Shown here one piece after another: positions 1-7,997 of a stretch of 40,407 nt of DNA. This DNA is from Butyrivibrio sp. CAG:318 (GTDB lineage Bacteria > Bacillota > Clostridia > Lachnospirales > Lachnospiraceae), in assembly GCA_000431815.1 (NCBI GenBank), contig FR889252.1:1-40407 (forward strand), read 5' to 3'. The notes under the pieces are model-generated. The model was not told where the DNA came from. It did not search any database and worked only from the letters and a program-made list of their open reading frames with translations. The position numbers were made by a program, and so were the translations under genes. Position 1 is the first letter of the stretch. Each line of letters starts with the position of its first letter.

Positions 1-126
1 TTAATTTTCTCTCCAAAACTTCGATTTCTCTTTCTATTCAACTACACGCCAACTTCTTTAAAATTTTAACATTATATTTAAGCTCATTCAAAGAACTCAA
101 ATAAACACACATGTGGAATCTTCAAA

Positions 127-429
127 TTAAGTTTGTTTATTTGAAATTGCAATATAACTGCATATAGAAATCAGGAAACTTATACAGTACAAAACAACCG
201 CTCCTAAACTAAACAATATTTCTCCAAGATAAGTTAGTCCTGGCATAAATCCATATCCAGGTAAATCATTATAGTAAATCATCAGTCCTATGGATATAAG
301 CAGCGGAACTAGTTCTGCCGAAAACAATATCCGCCAAAGCTTTTTTGTTTTCTTGCGAATGGATATCACAAATAATATTATTTGAAATATTAAAATCACT
401 ATATATGTAATCAGTAGGAACAGTGCCAT
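127..429 (-). CDS. Small multi-pass membrane protein, unknown function
   Basis: A 100-residue protein made almost wholly of hydrophobic stretches. I see three likely membrane segments, at about residues 3-23, 33-53 and 66-94. Two short basic patches (RKKTKK near residue 25 and the C-terminal NKQT) suggest cytoplasmic loops. The ATG has a clear GGAGG seven bases upstream, which supports real translation. I do not recognise a family. It lies at the edge of an AT-rich accessory stretch beside a recombinase remnant, so it may be cargo of a decayed mobile element; that is inference. No partner gene is visible leftward because the window ends about 125 bases away. Confidence 0.6.
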   Translation of the reverse strand: MALFLLITYIVILIFQIILFVISIRKKTKKLWRILFSAELVPLLISIGLMIYYNDLPGYGFMPGLTYLGEILFSLGAVVLYCISFLISICSYIAISNKQT

Positions 430-469
430 TACTATTTTCCTCCGTAAATTCCGATTTATCAGACTCTTT

Positions 470-772
470 TTAATTCTTCTGAATCATCTTAAAATGCTTC
501 AATGCCTCCACAATTGCGCTCTGTTTATCTTCTGGACACTGTGGCTGCACTTCTGCTTTTTGGCCATGTGCCTGACTTGCCGTCTCCACTTCTATAAGTG
601 TTTCATTTGGATGCAAATATATCTCTGATATCATGGCTTCTATCAGCTTACGCTGGTCTTCTTGATTCATTTTATCAAAGAACTTATCGAAAACCAACAA
701 CAATTTATAAACATTCTTAAACTGATGTTTATGCTTTGATTTACGGTTACTTTTGGAGATATTACTTTCCGT
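470..772 (-). pseudogene. Remnant of large serine recombinase, C-terminal part
   Basis: The frame reads ...NVYKLLLVFDKFFDKMNQ, then EDQRKLIEAMISEIYLHP. This matches in style the region after the coiled coil in large serine recombinases of Firmicutes mobile elements (an NxYxxLLxFDKLYDxM..EEKK..LIxxxIxxIxIYP pattern). The frame stays open upstream of the first possible start (a TTG at 703) until a stop at 773-775. The catalytic resolvase domain with its serine and the DNA-binding recombinase domain are absent. The C-terminal 25 residues look unlike the family. I read it as a relic of an integrated element rather than a working gene. Family assignment is from pattern memory, not from an alignment. 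Confidence 0.55.
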
Positions 773-1480
773 TTACCTTGTCGAATAATACGTTTCTCCT
801 GTGTCCAGACACAATGCAGCCAGTCTTCCACCCGGATAATGTGCCCCACAATCAATTGCTATATGATGATTTTTCTGATAAATATATCCGGGATGTGGAT
901 TTCCTTCAATTGTCTGCGTTGGTGTATGTCCCGTTACAACATAAGTATGCTCAAAATACTGTACATCATAGTCCGCTCTCATCCACAACAATTCATGAAG
1001 TGAATAATCCTCTATCTCCTTCTCCGGTGAATAATTTCCTAAACCTGCATGAACGAAAAGATAGTCTTTATCATTAACCGATACCTCTTCATATACCACA
1101 AAATCCTTTATAAACTCTATAACCTCTTGCTTCGCCTTCACATCCAGCTGACAAAACTCATCAATTGTGGATTTGCTTCCATTATATTGCCAGGTTACCA
1201 GATTATCTAACATGTCTTCATCTAATTTCTCTATAGACATATCCGTAATTTCTTTCATCAAAAATTCCAGACAATCTAATGCCATAAGTTCATGGTTCCC
1301 AACCATACATATAACATTTGGCATATCCATGAGCTTCCTAAGTGTCTTTATCGGATGCGGTCCCCGGTCAAGTATATCACCTAAAATATACAGTGTATCC
1401 GTTTCCTTCAGTTTGATCTTATCAAGCAACTCCATAAACTTATCGTATTCCCCATGAATATCTGACGTACCTTCTATCAT
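773..1480 (-). CDS. Metallophosphoesterase, PPP-type (bacterial Ser/Thr phosphatase-like)
   Basis: A 235-residue metallophosphoesterase with the PPP-family signature in order: SDIHGEYDKF (GDxHG-type metal site, residues 6-15), GDILDRGPHP (GDxxDRG, about 34-43), GNHE (about 61-64), then VFVHAG-type and TGHT metal histidines in the C-terminal half. These residues bind a dinuclear metal centre that hydrolyses phosphoester bonds. Bacterial members act on phosphoproteins or on dinucleotides such as Ap4A, and the sequence does not decide which. The length is normal for the family. The ATG at 1480 starts right at the first beta strand as in homologues, but no strong Shine-Dalgarno site precedes it. 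The gene ends where the recombinase remnant frame begins, so the region downstream has been rearranged. Confidence 0.8.
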   Translation of the reverse strand: MIEGTSDIHGEYDKFMELLDKIKLKETDTLYILGDILDRGPHPIKTLRKLMDMPNVICMVGNHELMALDCLEFLMKEITDMSIEKLDEDMLDNLVTWQYNGSKSTIDEFCQLDVKAKQEVIEFIKDFVVYEEVSVNDKDYLFVHAGLGNYSPEKEIEDYSLHELLWMRADYDVQYFEHTYVVTGHTPTQTIEGNPHPGYIYQKNHHIAIDCGAHYPGGRLAALCLDTGETYYSTR

Positions 1481-1616
1481 TTGGTTAATGAATATAAGGA
1501 ACTTCTTGAAATCAACAAAAATACCATGGGCGTCGGATGATCCTTAGCCCATTACTTTGTACAAGTTTACTATTCTACAAACCATAGTCATTCTTCTTTA
1601 GAAAAATTTGTAATCA

Positions 1617-3641
1617 TTAGACTGGCAAATCCTCTATTCGTTCATCAAACCAGTCAAATGCAAGTGTAAGCATGAGCAAATCAGATTCTTCTATCGTTTT
1701 AGCATGAGCATCTATTCTATATTTATTAATTACATCAAGAAAATTTTCAAACTTAACTTTATCAATAAAAGTAACATCAAACAATGACCAATTCTTTAAA
1801 ATGACCTGTTTGACATCTAATAAATAAAAATGATTTTCTATCAAATCGTTTATTTCTAAATCTTGAAGTTTTTCACGTTCCTTTCTTCCAGATTCAACAA
1901 CTTCTAGCAGTTTTCCCTTTACCTTTTTGCTGCCATACTGCATTGTCATTCTAAGTAACATGATCTTTCTCAATTTATCTTCAAGTACGTTCCTTCTCTT
2001 ACTTACCTCGCTCCATGCTTGTTCTTTTGATGTCTTTTTTCCTTGAAGCTTATGAGTATTTTCTAAATATAAATTGACCGCATTTATTGTAATATAAAAG
2101 TTCTCATTTACTTCTTTAACAATTCCATATCCCAGTAAATGTTGCATTTCTTTTGCTTTATATTCTAAATTCTTCTTTAATTCTTGCACTCCATCAACTG
2201 CAAGAATTTCTAACAACTCATACTCTTTAGGATACCAGGTCTTCAGAACCCCCAATATCATCTCAACATAATGAACTATTTTAGCGTCATATTCTTTTTT
2301 CTTTGTAGCGTACTCATATTTAGACACCTGACATGGTCTATCCAAACTAATGTCTTTATTTATTAAACTACATATATGACGAATCAAAAAAGGATGTCCG
2401 CCGTAATCCTCTGTAAGTTTTGTATATATTTCTTCATCGAAATTTAGTCCCATGTACTTTCCTATATGACCTATCATATCTTTTACATTTGACAAATCAA
2501 ACAAGTTCAAATACTCTATTGATATCATTGAAAAAATAGGATTCTCTACATTATTAACATAAGCCGTTTCTATACAAAGCGGATTAACACCTGCGATTAG
2601 AAATGTAAAACATTCAGGTTGCTTTTGGAATACGGAACGTACTGTTTGCCAAAACATGCAATAGTCCTCTCCATTTCTCCAGTGTTCTTTATCTGATGTT
2701 TGAAAGCAAATATGCTCTATTTCATCAAACATAAACATAACTCTTGTCTTTAACACCCCATTTATTTCTTTCATATCACGTTCAAATGTCAGTGCCGCTT
2801 TCTTTTCTGAATAATCGTCATCAATCACTTTTTTATTAACTTCATATTTTTTACAAATTTCTGTAACTATGAATTGAAGCAATTCATACCAACGAAGCAT
2901 ATATATTCCCGGATTCTGGCAATCAATATATACAGAACAGCCACTTCTTAAAACCATTTGTCTTTCAAGCGCATATAATACAGATGTTTTACCCGTTTTT
3001 CTCAATCCAAAAAGACCACTTTGTTCTCCGATTAAATATTTATCGTACAATTTCTGTATCAATGTATTTCTACCATAAAAATACGCTTCTGTCTTTAACG
3101 GTGATTCTAAAGCAAATAAATCTCTACTATAAAAGTATTTTCTAATCTTAGTACTAATATCCGTTTTTGATATGCCATTTTGAAGTATTTCTGCATATGT
3201 AAAAGGTACTATTATTCTTGAATCTTTATTAGCAGTGTTTAACCCATTGATTTTTGTTTCAATATCCCCATCCCTACTTACCAAAAATACACACACTTTA
3301 TCTAATCGATTATCAAATTCCTCTAAAGTCTTATCTACAAAATCCAATGTTCTGCTTTCAAATTCTGTATACGGAGAAAACAAAAGCAACACTTCATTAT
3401 ATAAATTATAATACTCTCTAAACTCTTCTCCTGGTTGCAAAAAATTGAAAACATATGAGGTCGTTTTAAAAGTTCCTTCCTTTGAAAATGTAATTTTGAA
3501 GAACTTTGATAGTTGATTTGCAACTTTAATCTCATCTTCATTTCCACACAAACGCAGTCCTTGTTTAACTCCTGTTGACTTTTTGAAATCGTCTGATTCA
3601 AAATATCTCTTATTTTTATAGTATCTTGCTCTTTTATCCAA
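1617..3641 (-). CDS. STAND-like P-loop ATPase, putative defence or signalling protein
   Basis: A 674-residue protein. Residues about 30-170 form an unrecognised alpha/beta region. Residues about 187-450 are an archaeal-ATPase/STAND-type NTPase with FYGR near 188, a Walker A GLRKTGKTS (212-220), a Walker B MFMFDEIEH (302-310), an ELF-like linker and the GGHPFLIRHIC winged-helix entry motif typical of this clade. Residues 450-674 are helical with charged runs and may be a sensor or effector region. The start is TTG with GAAGG eight bases upstream. It is a single gene with no partner, in AT-rich DNA beside mobile-element relics. STAND ATPases often act in phage defence or regulated cell death, but that role here is inference from family and location. 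It could also be a transcriptional regulator-type ATPase. Confidence 0.65.
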   Translation of the reverse strand: MDKRARYYKNKRYFESDDFKKSTGVKQGLRLCGNEDEIKVANQLSKFFKITFSKEGTFKTTSYVFNFLQPGEEFREYYNLYNEVLLLFSPYTEFESRTLDFVDKTLEEFDNRLDKVCVFLVSRDGDIETKINGLNTANKDSRIIVPFTYAEILQNGISKTDISTKIRKYFYSRDLFALESPLKTEAYFYGRNTLIQKLYDKYLIGEQSGLFGLRKTGKTSVLYALERQMVLRSGCSVYIDCQNPGIYMLRWYELLQFIVTEICKKYEVNKKVIDDDYSEKKAALTFERDMKEINGVLKTRVMFMFDEIEHICFQTSDKEHWRNGEDYCMFWQTVRSVFQKQPECFTFLIAGVNPLCIETAYVNNVENPIFSMISIEYLNLFDLSNVKDMIGHIGKYMGLNFDEEIYTKLTEDYGGHPFLIRHICSLINKDISLDRPCQVSKYEYATKKKEYDAKIVHYVEMILGVLKTWYPKEYELLEILAVDGVQELKKNLEYKAKEMQHLLGYGIVKEVNENFYITINAVNLYLENTHKLQGKKTSKEQAWSEVSKRRNVLEDKLRKIMLLRMTMQYGSKKVKGKLLEVVESGRKEREKLQDLEINDLIENHFYLLDVKQVILKNWSLFDVTFIDKVKFENFLDVINKYRIDAHAKTIEESDLLMLTLAFDWFDERIEDLPV

Positions 3642-4165
3642 AATGTATACCTTCTTCCTTCTTATCCTAAATCCAGCCTTTTAATTTCGTTCAAATATTT
3701 TTACCATAATCAAAAATCAATTACGCTAATCTAATGTAATAAGGGTAGCGTTCTCCTATCCTAATAGAATTTTCTCACAACTGGTGTCCCAAAATCAGGA
3801 CTTGATATACTTCCCAGACTTAATTCTTTTATCTACTGGTTTTACAGCATCCTTTGGAATGGCCCATGTATTACCAAATTTTATAGCCCCTTCTATCATT
3901 CCTTCATTGCAAATGGTCTGCACTCTTCTAACTGATAATTCCATTTTACCCTATCTTTTATTATAAGCGTAGAGACGCCGAAAATCAATCTAAACTTGTA
4001 TAAAATCCTGCGTACAGCACCATACTCTATTGCACACATAATCATATAAAAATAACCTTTCAGCGCACTTATTGTAAGCTACGCCAAAAGGCTTATTTTC
4101 ACTACACCCGTATTATATTTTTCGATTAGCGCACATATTTAACAGTCTTATTTTTTTAATATGTT
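3642..4165. other. Gene-poor AT-rich gap with one HTH relic
   Basis: This gap separates the STAND-like ATPase from rlmD. The only coding trace I can support is the leftward HTH remnant at 3795-3944, described separately. The remaining sequence has no convincing open frame, no clear terminator for rlmD and no tRNA. Its base composition matches the accessory genes to the left and not the more GC-rich rlmD to the right, so the boundary of the foreign segment probably lies near 4150. Confidence 0.5.
3795..3944 (-). pseudogene. Excisionase-like HTH DNA-binding remnant, frameshifted
   Basis: On the minus strand the frame encodes 49 residues including LSVRRVQTICNEGMIEGA and FGNTWAIPKDAVKPVDKR, ending SGKYIKS. 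This is the recognition half of the small excisionase/MerR-like HTH proteins common in Clostridia (xxSxRRVQxLCxEGRIxGAxxFGxxWxIPKDAxKPxDxR). The expected first helix (a TIKEAAEKW-like stretch) is not in this frame. Just upstream, in the next frame, the codons read IIKDRVKW, so one missing base near 3941 would restore the gene. No ribosome site precedes the ATG at 3944. I therefore call a frameshifted relic. The frameshift is inference. Confidence 0.6.
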
Positions 4166-5575
4166 CTAGCCAATATAGTCCTCAAACACGCTTAAACTGC
4201 ATTTCTTAGAGAGGAGACAGACTGTCTCCACATGTCCGCTATGGCAGAACTGGTCCACGCCCTGCACCTTCTCCACCGCATATCCCCCGGCGGTGAGGTA
4301 CTTTAAGTCGCGGGCGAGGGTGGCCGAATCGCAGCTTACGTAGACGACGCGCTTCGGAGCCATGGAAAGGATAGTGTCCAGCAGGGATTGGGCGCAGCCC
4401 TTGCGCGGCGGGTCTACGACAATTACATCGGCCGATATGCCGTCGGAAGCGTATTTGGCCGGGAGGACATCCTCGGCGCGGCCCACATAGAATTCGGCAT
4501 TGGTGATGCCGTTTAAGGCCGCGTTGGCCTTGGCATCCTCGATGGCTTGCGGAACTATTTCGACACCGTAAACCTTGCGCGCATTGCGGGCAAGGAAAAG
4601 CGAGATCGTGCCGATTCCGCAGTAGAGATCCCAGACCGTCTCGGTTCCGTGCAGGTCGGCATATGAGAGCGCAAGGTCGTAGAGGACCTTGGTCTGCTTA
4701 GGGTTGACCTGATAGAAAGACAGAGGCGAGATTCTGTAGCGGATGTCGCCGATATAATCCTCGATGTAAGGATTGCCGGCAAGGAGACGGCATTCGGTAC
4801 CGAGTATTACATTGGTGCGGCGGGTGTTATAGTTAAGCATAATCGATGCAATTTTTCTGTCATCGGAAAAAGCGAGATTCTGAAGGGCTTTAACAAGTTC
4901 AGGCTCGGCTTTAAGATGGTCACCGTTAATGACGATGCAGACCATGATCTGTCCTGTCGCGGCTCCGATGCGGATGAGGATGTGGCGTACAAGTCCAGTG
5001 TGAAGTTCCTCATTGTAAGGCTTAATATTGTACTTTAACATGTGTGACTTGATTGCTGCAAGAATTCCTGCATTTATGTCACTGCCGATGAGGCAGTCAT
5101 CGCACGGAATGATACTGTGCGTGCGTCCTGCGTAAAAGCCGGTGACTATGTTGCCGTCGCGGTCATATCCGACCGGAAACTGGGCCTTGTTGCGATAACG
5201 GAACGGCTCGTCCATTCCGAGAACCGGAGGAACCTCGATATCTGTGAGGCCGCCGATTCTGGCAAGGTTGTTGCGGATAAGATCTGTTTTGAAGGAAAGC
5301 TGAGCCGGATATGACATTGCCATGAGCGTGCAGCCGCCGCATGCCTTGGCAACAGGGCACGGAGGTGCCACACGGTCAGGGGACGGCGATATGATCTCCA
5401 TGAGACGGCCGTAACCGTAGGTTTTGCCGATTTTGGTCGCTTTAGCGATAATGCGGTCGCCTACGATCGCATCTTTTACAAAAAGAGCGTAGCCATCTAT
5501 TTTGCCTACGCCCTCCCCGTTAAGGGTAATATCTTCTATTGTTAATTCGTAATCTTTGTTTTTTATAATTTCCAT
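4166..5575 (-). CDS. rlmD: 23S rRNA (uracil-5-)-methyltransferase, RlmD/RumA family
   Basis: This SAM-dependent enzyme methylates a uridine of 23S rRNA at C5, using an iron-sulfur cluster in the RNA-binding part. About 469 residues. An N-terminal TRAM domain (to about residue 57) precedes the cluster cysteines in CPVAKACGGC with a fourth in CDDC. The Rossmann SAM site is VWDLYCGIGTISL, the catalytic cysteine is in YVSCDSATLARD, and PPRKGC is also present. I place the start at the ATG at 5575 (MEIIKNKDYEL), where homology begins; the frame is open further upstream but those residues overlap the neighbouring gene and look non-native. No strong Shine-Dalgarno site is visible. The last gene of a leftward set with the YhaM-like gene and the HtrA-like gene. 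RlmCD-type dual specificity is possible in Gram-positives. Confidence 0.88.
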   Translation of the reverse strand: MEIIKNKDYELTIEDITLNGEGVGKIDGYALFVKDAIVGDRIIAKATKIGKTYGYGRLMEIISPSPDRVAPPCPVAKACGGCTLMAMSYPAQLSFKTDLIRNNLARIGGLTDIEVPPVLGMDEPFRYRNKAQFPVGYDRDGNIVTGFYAGRTHSIIPCDDCLIGSDINAGILAAIKSHMLKYNIKPYNEELHTGLVRHILIRIGAATGQIMVCIVINGDHLKAEPELVKALQNLAFSDDRKIASIMLNYNTRRTNVILGTECRLLAGNPYIEDYIGDIRYRISPLSFYQVNPKQTKVLYDLALSYADLHGTETVWDLYCGIGTISLFLARNARKVYGVEIVPQAIEDAKANAALNGITNAEFYVGRAEDVLPAKYASDGISADVIVVDPPRKGCAQSLLDTILSMAPKRVVYVSCDSATLARDLKYLTAGGYAVEKVQGVDQFCHSGHVETVCLLSKKCSLSVFEDYIG

Positions 5576-5594
5576 ATCAGTACCATGTAAAATA

Positions 5595-6539
5595 TTATAT
5601 AGTGCTTCTGATGTTGCTGTCCAACATCTTGTTGAAACCAAGCCATTCCCCGGCCTGTGCGCCCGGTGCATTAAGAGCCTCCTTGAAGGTCTCAAGCTTG
5701 GCATCTATATCATCGGCATAGTGGAGCGCAACCGCCTCGATGAGCGCCGGCTTCTTAGGTGAACCATACTCGAACTCACCGTGATGCGCCAATACGCAGT
5801 GCTTAAGTTCGCGCGCGAGCACAACCGGAAAACCTTCTATCTCACTTACCGCGCGGCCGATGATTTCGCAGCCCATAACGATATGTCCGAGAAGCTGGCC
5901 GGCATCCGTGTAATCATTCTCCGGGAACGATGACAACTCGTATACCTTGCCGATATCGTGGAAAACAGCAGCTGTTATTAACAGATCCCTGTTAAGATAA
6001 GGATAATTGTCCGCCAATGTGACACAGAGCTTCGTCACGCCCAGGGTGTGCTCAAGCAGGCCGCCGACAAAACCGTGATGAACGCGCTTCGCTGCCGAAT
6101 GGCGCTTAAATTTTGCCGCAAAATCCTTATCATCTATAAAAAATCTGCGCGTGAGCTTAAGAAGATACTCGTTCTTCATACTGAGGATTATGGAAGTAAG
6201 CTCCGCATACATCTCCTCAATGTCCTTCTGTGAAGTAGGCATATAATCGCTCTCGATGTATGTGCCCTCGTCAGCCTTGCGGGCTTCCTTTATGTTAAGC
6301 TGAAGTGCGCCGTTAAAAACAGTGACATCGCCCTTGATGTCCACATAATCCATGGACTCAAATTCACGGATTCCGGCTGAGCCAAGATCCCAGATTTTAC
6401 CGTCAAGGGTGCCTGTTTTATCCTGAAGGATTACGTTGCCGTATTCCTTGCCGCTCTTGGCAACCGCTATTGTCTTGTGTTTACAGAAATATACTCCCGA
6501 TATTCTTTCGCCTTCTCTGAGTGTTTCAATAAATCTCAT
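5595..6539 (-). CDS. YhaM-type 3'-5' exoribonuclease (OB fold plus HD domain)
   Basis: About 314 residues with the YhaM/CbfF layout. An N-terminal OB-fold nucleic-acid-binding domain (about 10-95, with GKEYGNVILQDKTGTLDGKIW) is followed by a metal-dependent HD domain with GGLLEHTLGV, AAVFHDIGKV and LAHHGE, the histidine and aspartate ligands. Family members degrade RNA, and to some degree DNA, from the 3' end in a metal-dependent way and take part in RNA maturation. The ATG at 6539 is chosen because AAAGGA lies nine bases upstream; the open frame continues eight codons further but that would bury the ribosome site. It lies 35 bases after the HtrA-like gene and 19 bases before rlmD, so the three are probably cotranscribed. 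Confidence 0.85.
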   Translation of the reverse strand: MRFIETLREGERISGVYFCKHKTIAVAKSGKEYGNVILQDKTGTLDGKIWDLGSAGIREFESMDYVDIKGDVTVFNGALQLNIKEARKADEGTYIESDYMPTSQKDIEEMYAELTSIILSMKNEYLLKLTRRFFIDDKDFAAKFKRHSAAKRVHHGFVGGLLEHTLGVTKLCVTLADNYPYLNRDLLITAAVFHDIGKVYELSSFPENDYTDAGQLLGHIVMGCEIIGRAVSEIEGFPVVLARELKHCVLAHHGEFEYGSPKKPALIEAVALHYADDIDAKLETFKEALNAPGAQAGEWLGFNKMLDSNIRSTI

Positions 6540-6574
6540 ACTGTAATGTCCTTTTCTACTCAATTGATATGTGT

Positions 6575-7879
6575 CTATTCTACACCCAAAGTCACACGGA
6601 ATACAATCTCTTTATACGAATCCCTGCTTTTTCTTTTGACAGTTACCGCCATGATGTCTCCGGAATCAGCAGCATTAAGCTTATCCATGAAATCAGACAT
6701 GTTCTCTATCGTCTTAGCATCAATTCTTGTAATAATGTCACCCGTCTGTATGCCGGCGCTGTATGCCGGCGAACCGACTTCAACAGCCGACACGTATAAA
6801 CCTGCCGGAATCCCGTAATTATCTTCTGCGGCACTGTTTATAGGTTGTCCTTTTATTCCGAAATACGACCGGCTCCGTCCGTTAATCAGATTCTCAATAA
6901 GCGTTCTTACACCTGATGCCCGGTATCCACCGAGCAATGAATTATTCTTAGAAGTAATTTCCGTGGTTACTACCGCGATGATTTCTCCTGAGGTATTGCA
7001 GATAAATCCGTAACCGGAGATCTCGTATCTGATATCTGAGAGCAAAAGTCCGTAACCGCAGTCAGTACCGTACTGGTATCCGTGCGCATCGGCTATAATG
7101 CCGTAACCGACTGCACTTCCGTTTCCGTAAAGATTGCCGGCCGCAATCACTATATCGCCGGCCGATACTGCATCCGAATTACCAAGGCGTGCAATCGCAA
7201 CCGCGTTGCTCTTGTTTCTGGAAGCCTTTACGACTGCCATACCCGACACCTCATCGCCGGCCACAAGTATGCACTGTGCCGAAGCTCCATCAGTAAATTC
7301 TGCCGTTATGCTGTCATAACCAACGACTGCCGAATAATCCGTGAGTATATAATATCCGCTATCATCCCCGGATACTACCATACCGTATTCCTTGTCGGAA
7401 TAATCCGCCCATGAACCGTCTGACGACAGAACAGTTATTTTTACTGATGCCTTGTTCACTCCTGCCGCAACTGCCTTAAGCGATGCCGCATAATCTGTCA
7501 GCCGTCCGATTTCAGGTGAGGTCTCACCCGTCCCTGCAGCCGATTCGGACTCTGGCTCTGCCTCCGTCGTCTGTTCAGGAGATACCGTGATGTCCTCTGT
7601 GTTATTCTGAAGTGTCTGTGTTGTATCTTCCAACGGAGTTGCCGCAGGATTTTCAAGTGTGATATCCTGCCTTCCTTCATCGGGCTTTATATATCTGGCG
7701 CCCGTTCTGTAGACTATAATCATCACAAGACCCGCGATAAGTCCGAATACAACCGCCATAGCCACGACAAAGGCTGTCTTTTTGGCTAATTTTTTTACTT
7801 TTTTCCCTTTCTCCGGCATGATATGTTCCGTATAAAGATTGTATTTTTTCTCCTCATTGCTGTTATTCTGTTGTTCCAT
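6575..7879 (-). CDS. Membrane-anchored HtrA-like pseudoprotease with PDZ domain
   Basis: A 434-residue protein with a basic cytoplasmic head, one membrane helix (about 34-56), an acidic Thr/Glu-rich linker (about 65-125), a trypsin-fold domain (about 135-335) and a PDZ domain (about 340-430, YFGIKG then SPAYSAGIQTGDIITRID). The order is that of S1C/HtrA (DegP) surface proteases. However, the catalytic triad is gone. The histidine motif TNxHV is TDYSA with Ser183, the aspartate position in DxxxDxAVLK is Gly213, and the GNSGG motif reads ISGYG with Gly289. Fold, anchor and PDZ are kept, so I infer a scaffold or regulator that binds exported peptides without cleaving them. The ATG has GGAG upstream. 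First gene of the leftward exonuclease/rlmD set, divergent from mutS2. Confidence 0.8.
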   Translation of the reverse strand: MEQQNNSNEEKKYNLYTEHIMPEKGKKVKKLAKKTAFVVAMAVVFGLIAGLVMIIVYRTGARYIKPDEGRQDITLENPAATPLEDTTQTLQNNTEDITVSPEQTTEAEPESESAAGTGETSPEIGRLTDYAASLKAVAAGVNKASVKITVLSSDGSWADYSDKEYGMVVSGDDSGYYILTDYSAVVGYDSITAEFTDGASAQCILVAGDEVSGMAVVKASRNKSNAVAIARLGNSDAVSAGDIVIAAGNLYGNGSAVGYGIIADAHGYQYGTDCGYGLLLSDIRYEISGYGFICNTSGEIIAVVTTEITSKNNSLLGGYRASGVRTLIENLINGRSRSYFGIKGQPINSAAEDNYGIPAGLYVSAVEVGSPAYSAGIQTGDIITRIDAKTIENMSDFMDKLNAADSGDIMAVTVKRKSRDSYKEIVFRVTLGVE

Positions 7880-7962
7880 AAGTCATCTCCAATACATAGT
7901 AAAAAAGATTATACCTACAAAATATGAACAATTTATGACATAGATGTAAATTACTTCTCCGG

Positions 7963-7991
7963 TTGAACTTTCAGACCGGATATTGTATTAT
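7963..7991 (+). promoter_or_regulatory. Candidate sigma-A promoter of mutS2
   Basis: TTGAAC at 7963-7968 and TATTAT at 7986-7991 are spaced by 17 bases. Transcription would start about seven bases after the -10 box, at 7998, which is the A of the mutS2 ATG. No Shine-Dalgarno site lies before that ATG, so the mRNA may be leaderless. Confidence 0.5.
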
Positions 7992-7997
7992 ATTCCT

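Noticed and set aside
1481..1616. Rightward short frame with EYKELLEINKNTMGVG
   Set aside because: Protein-like, but there is no start codon with a ribosome site and no continuous upstream frame; too little to call a gene.
3784..3966. Rightward 60-codon frame in the gap left of rlmD
   Set aside because: The opposite strand encodes a recognisable HTH protein fragment, so this frame is its shadow.
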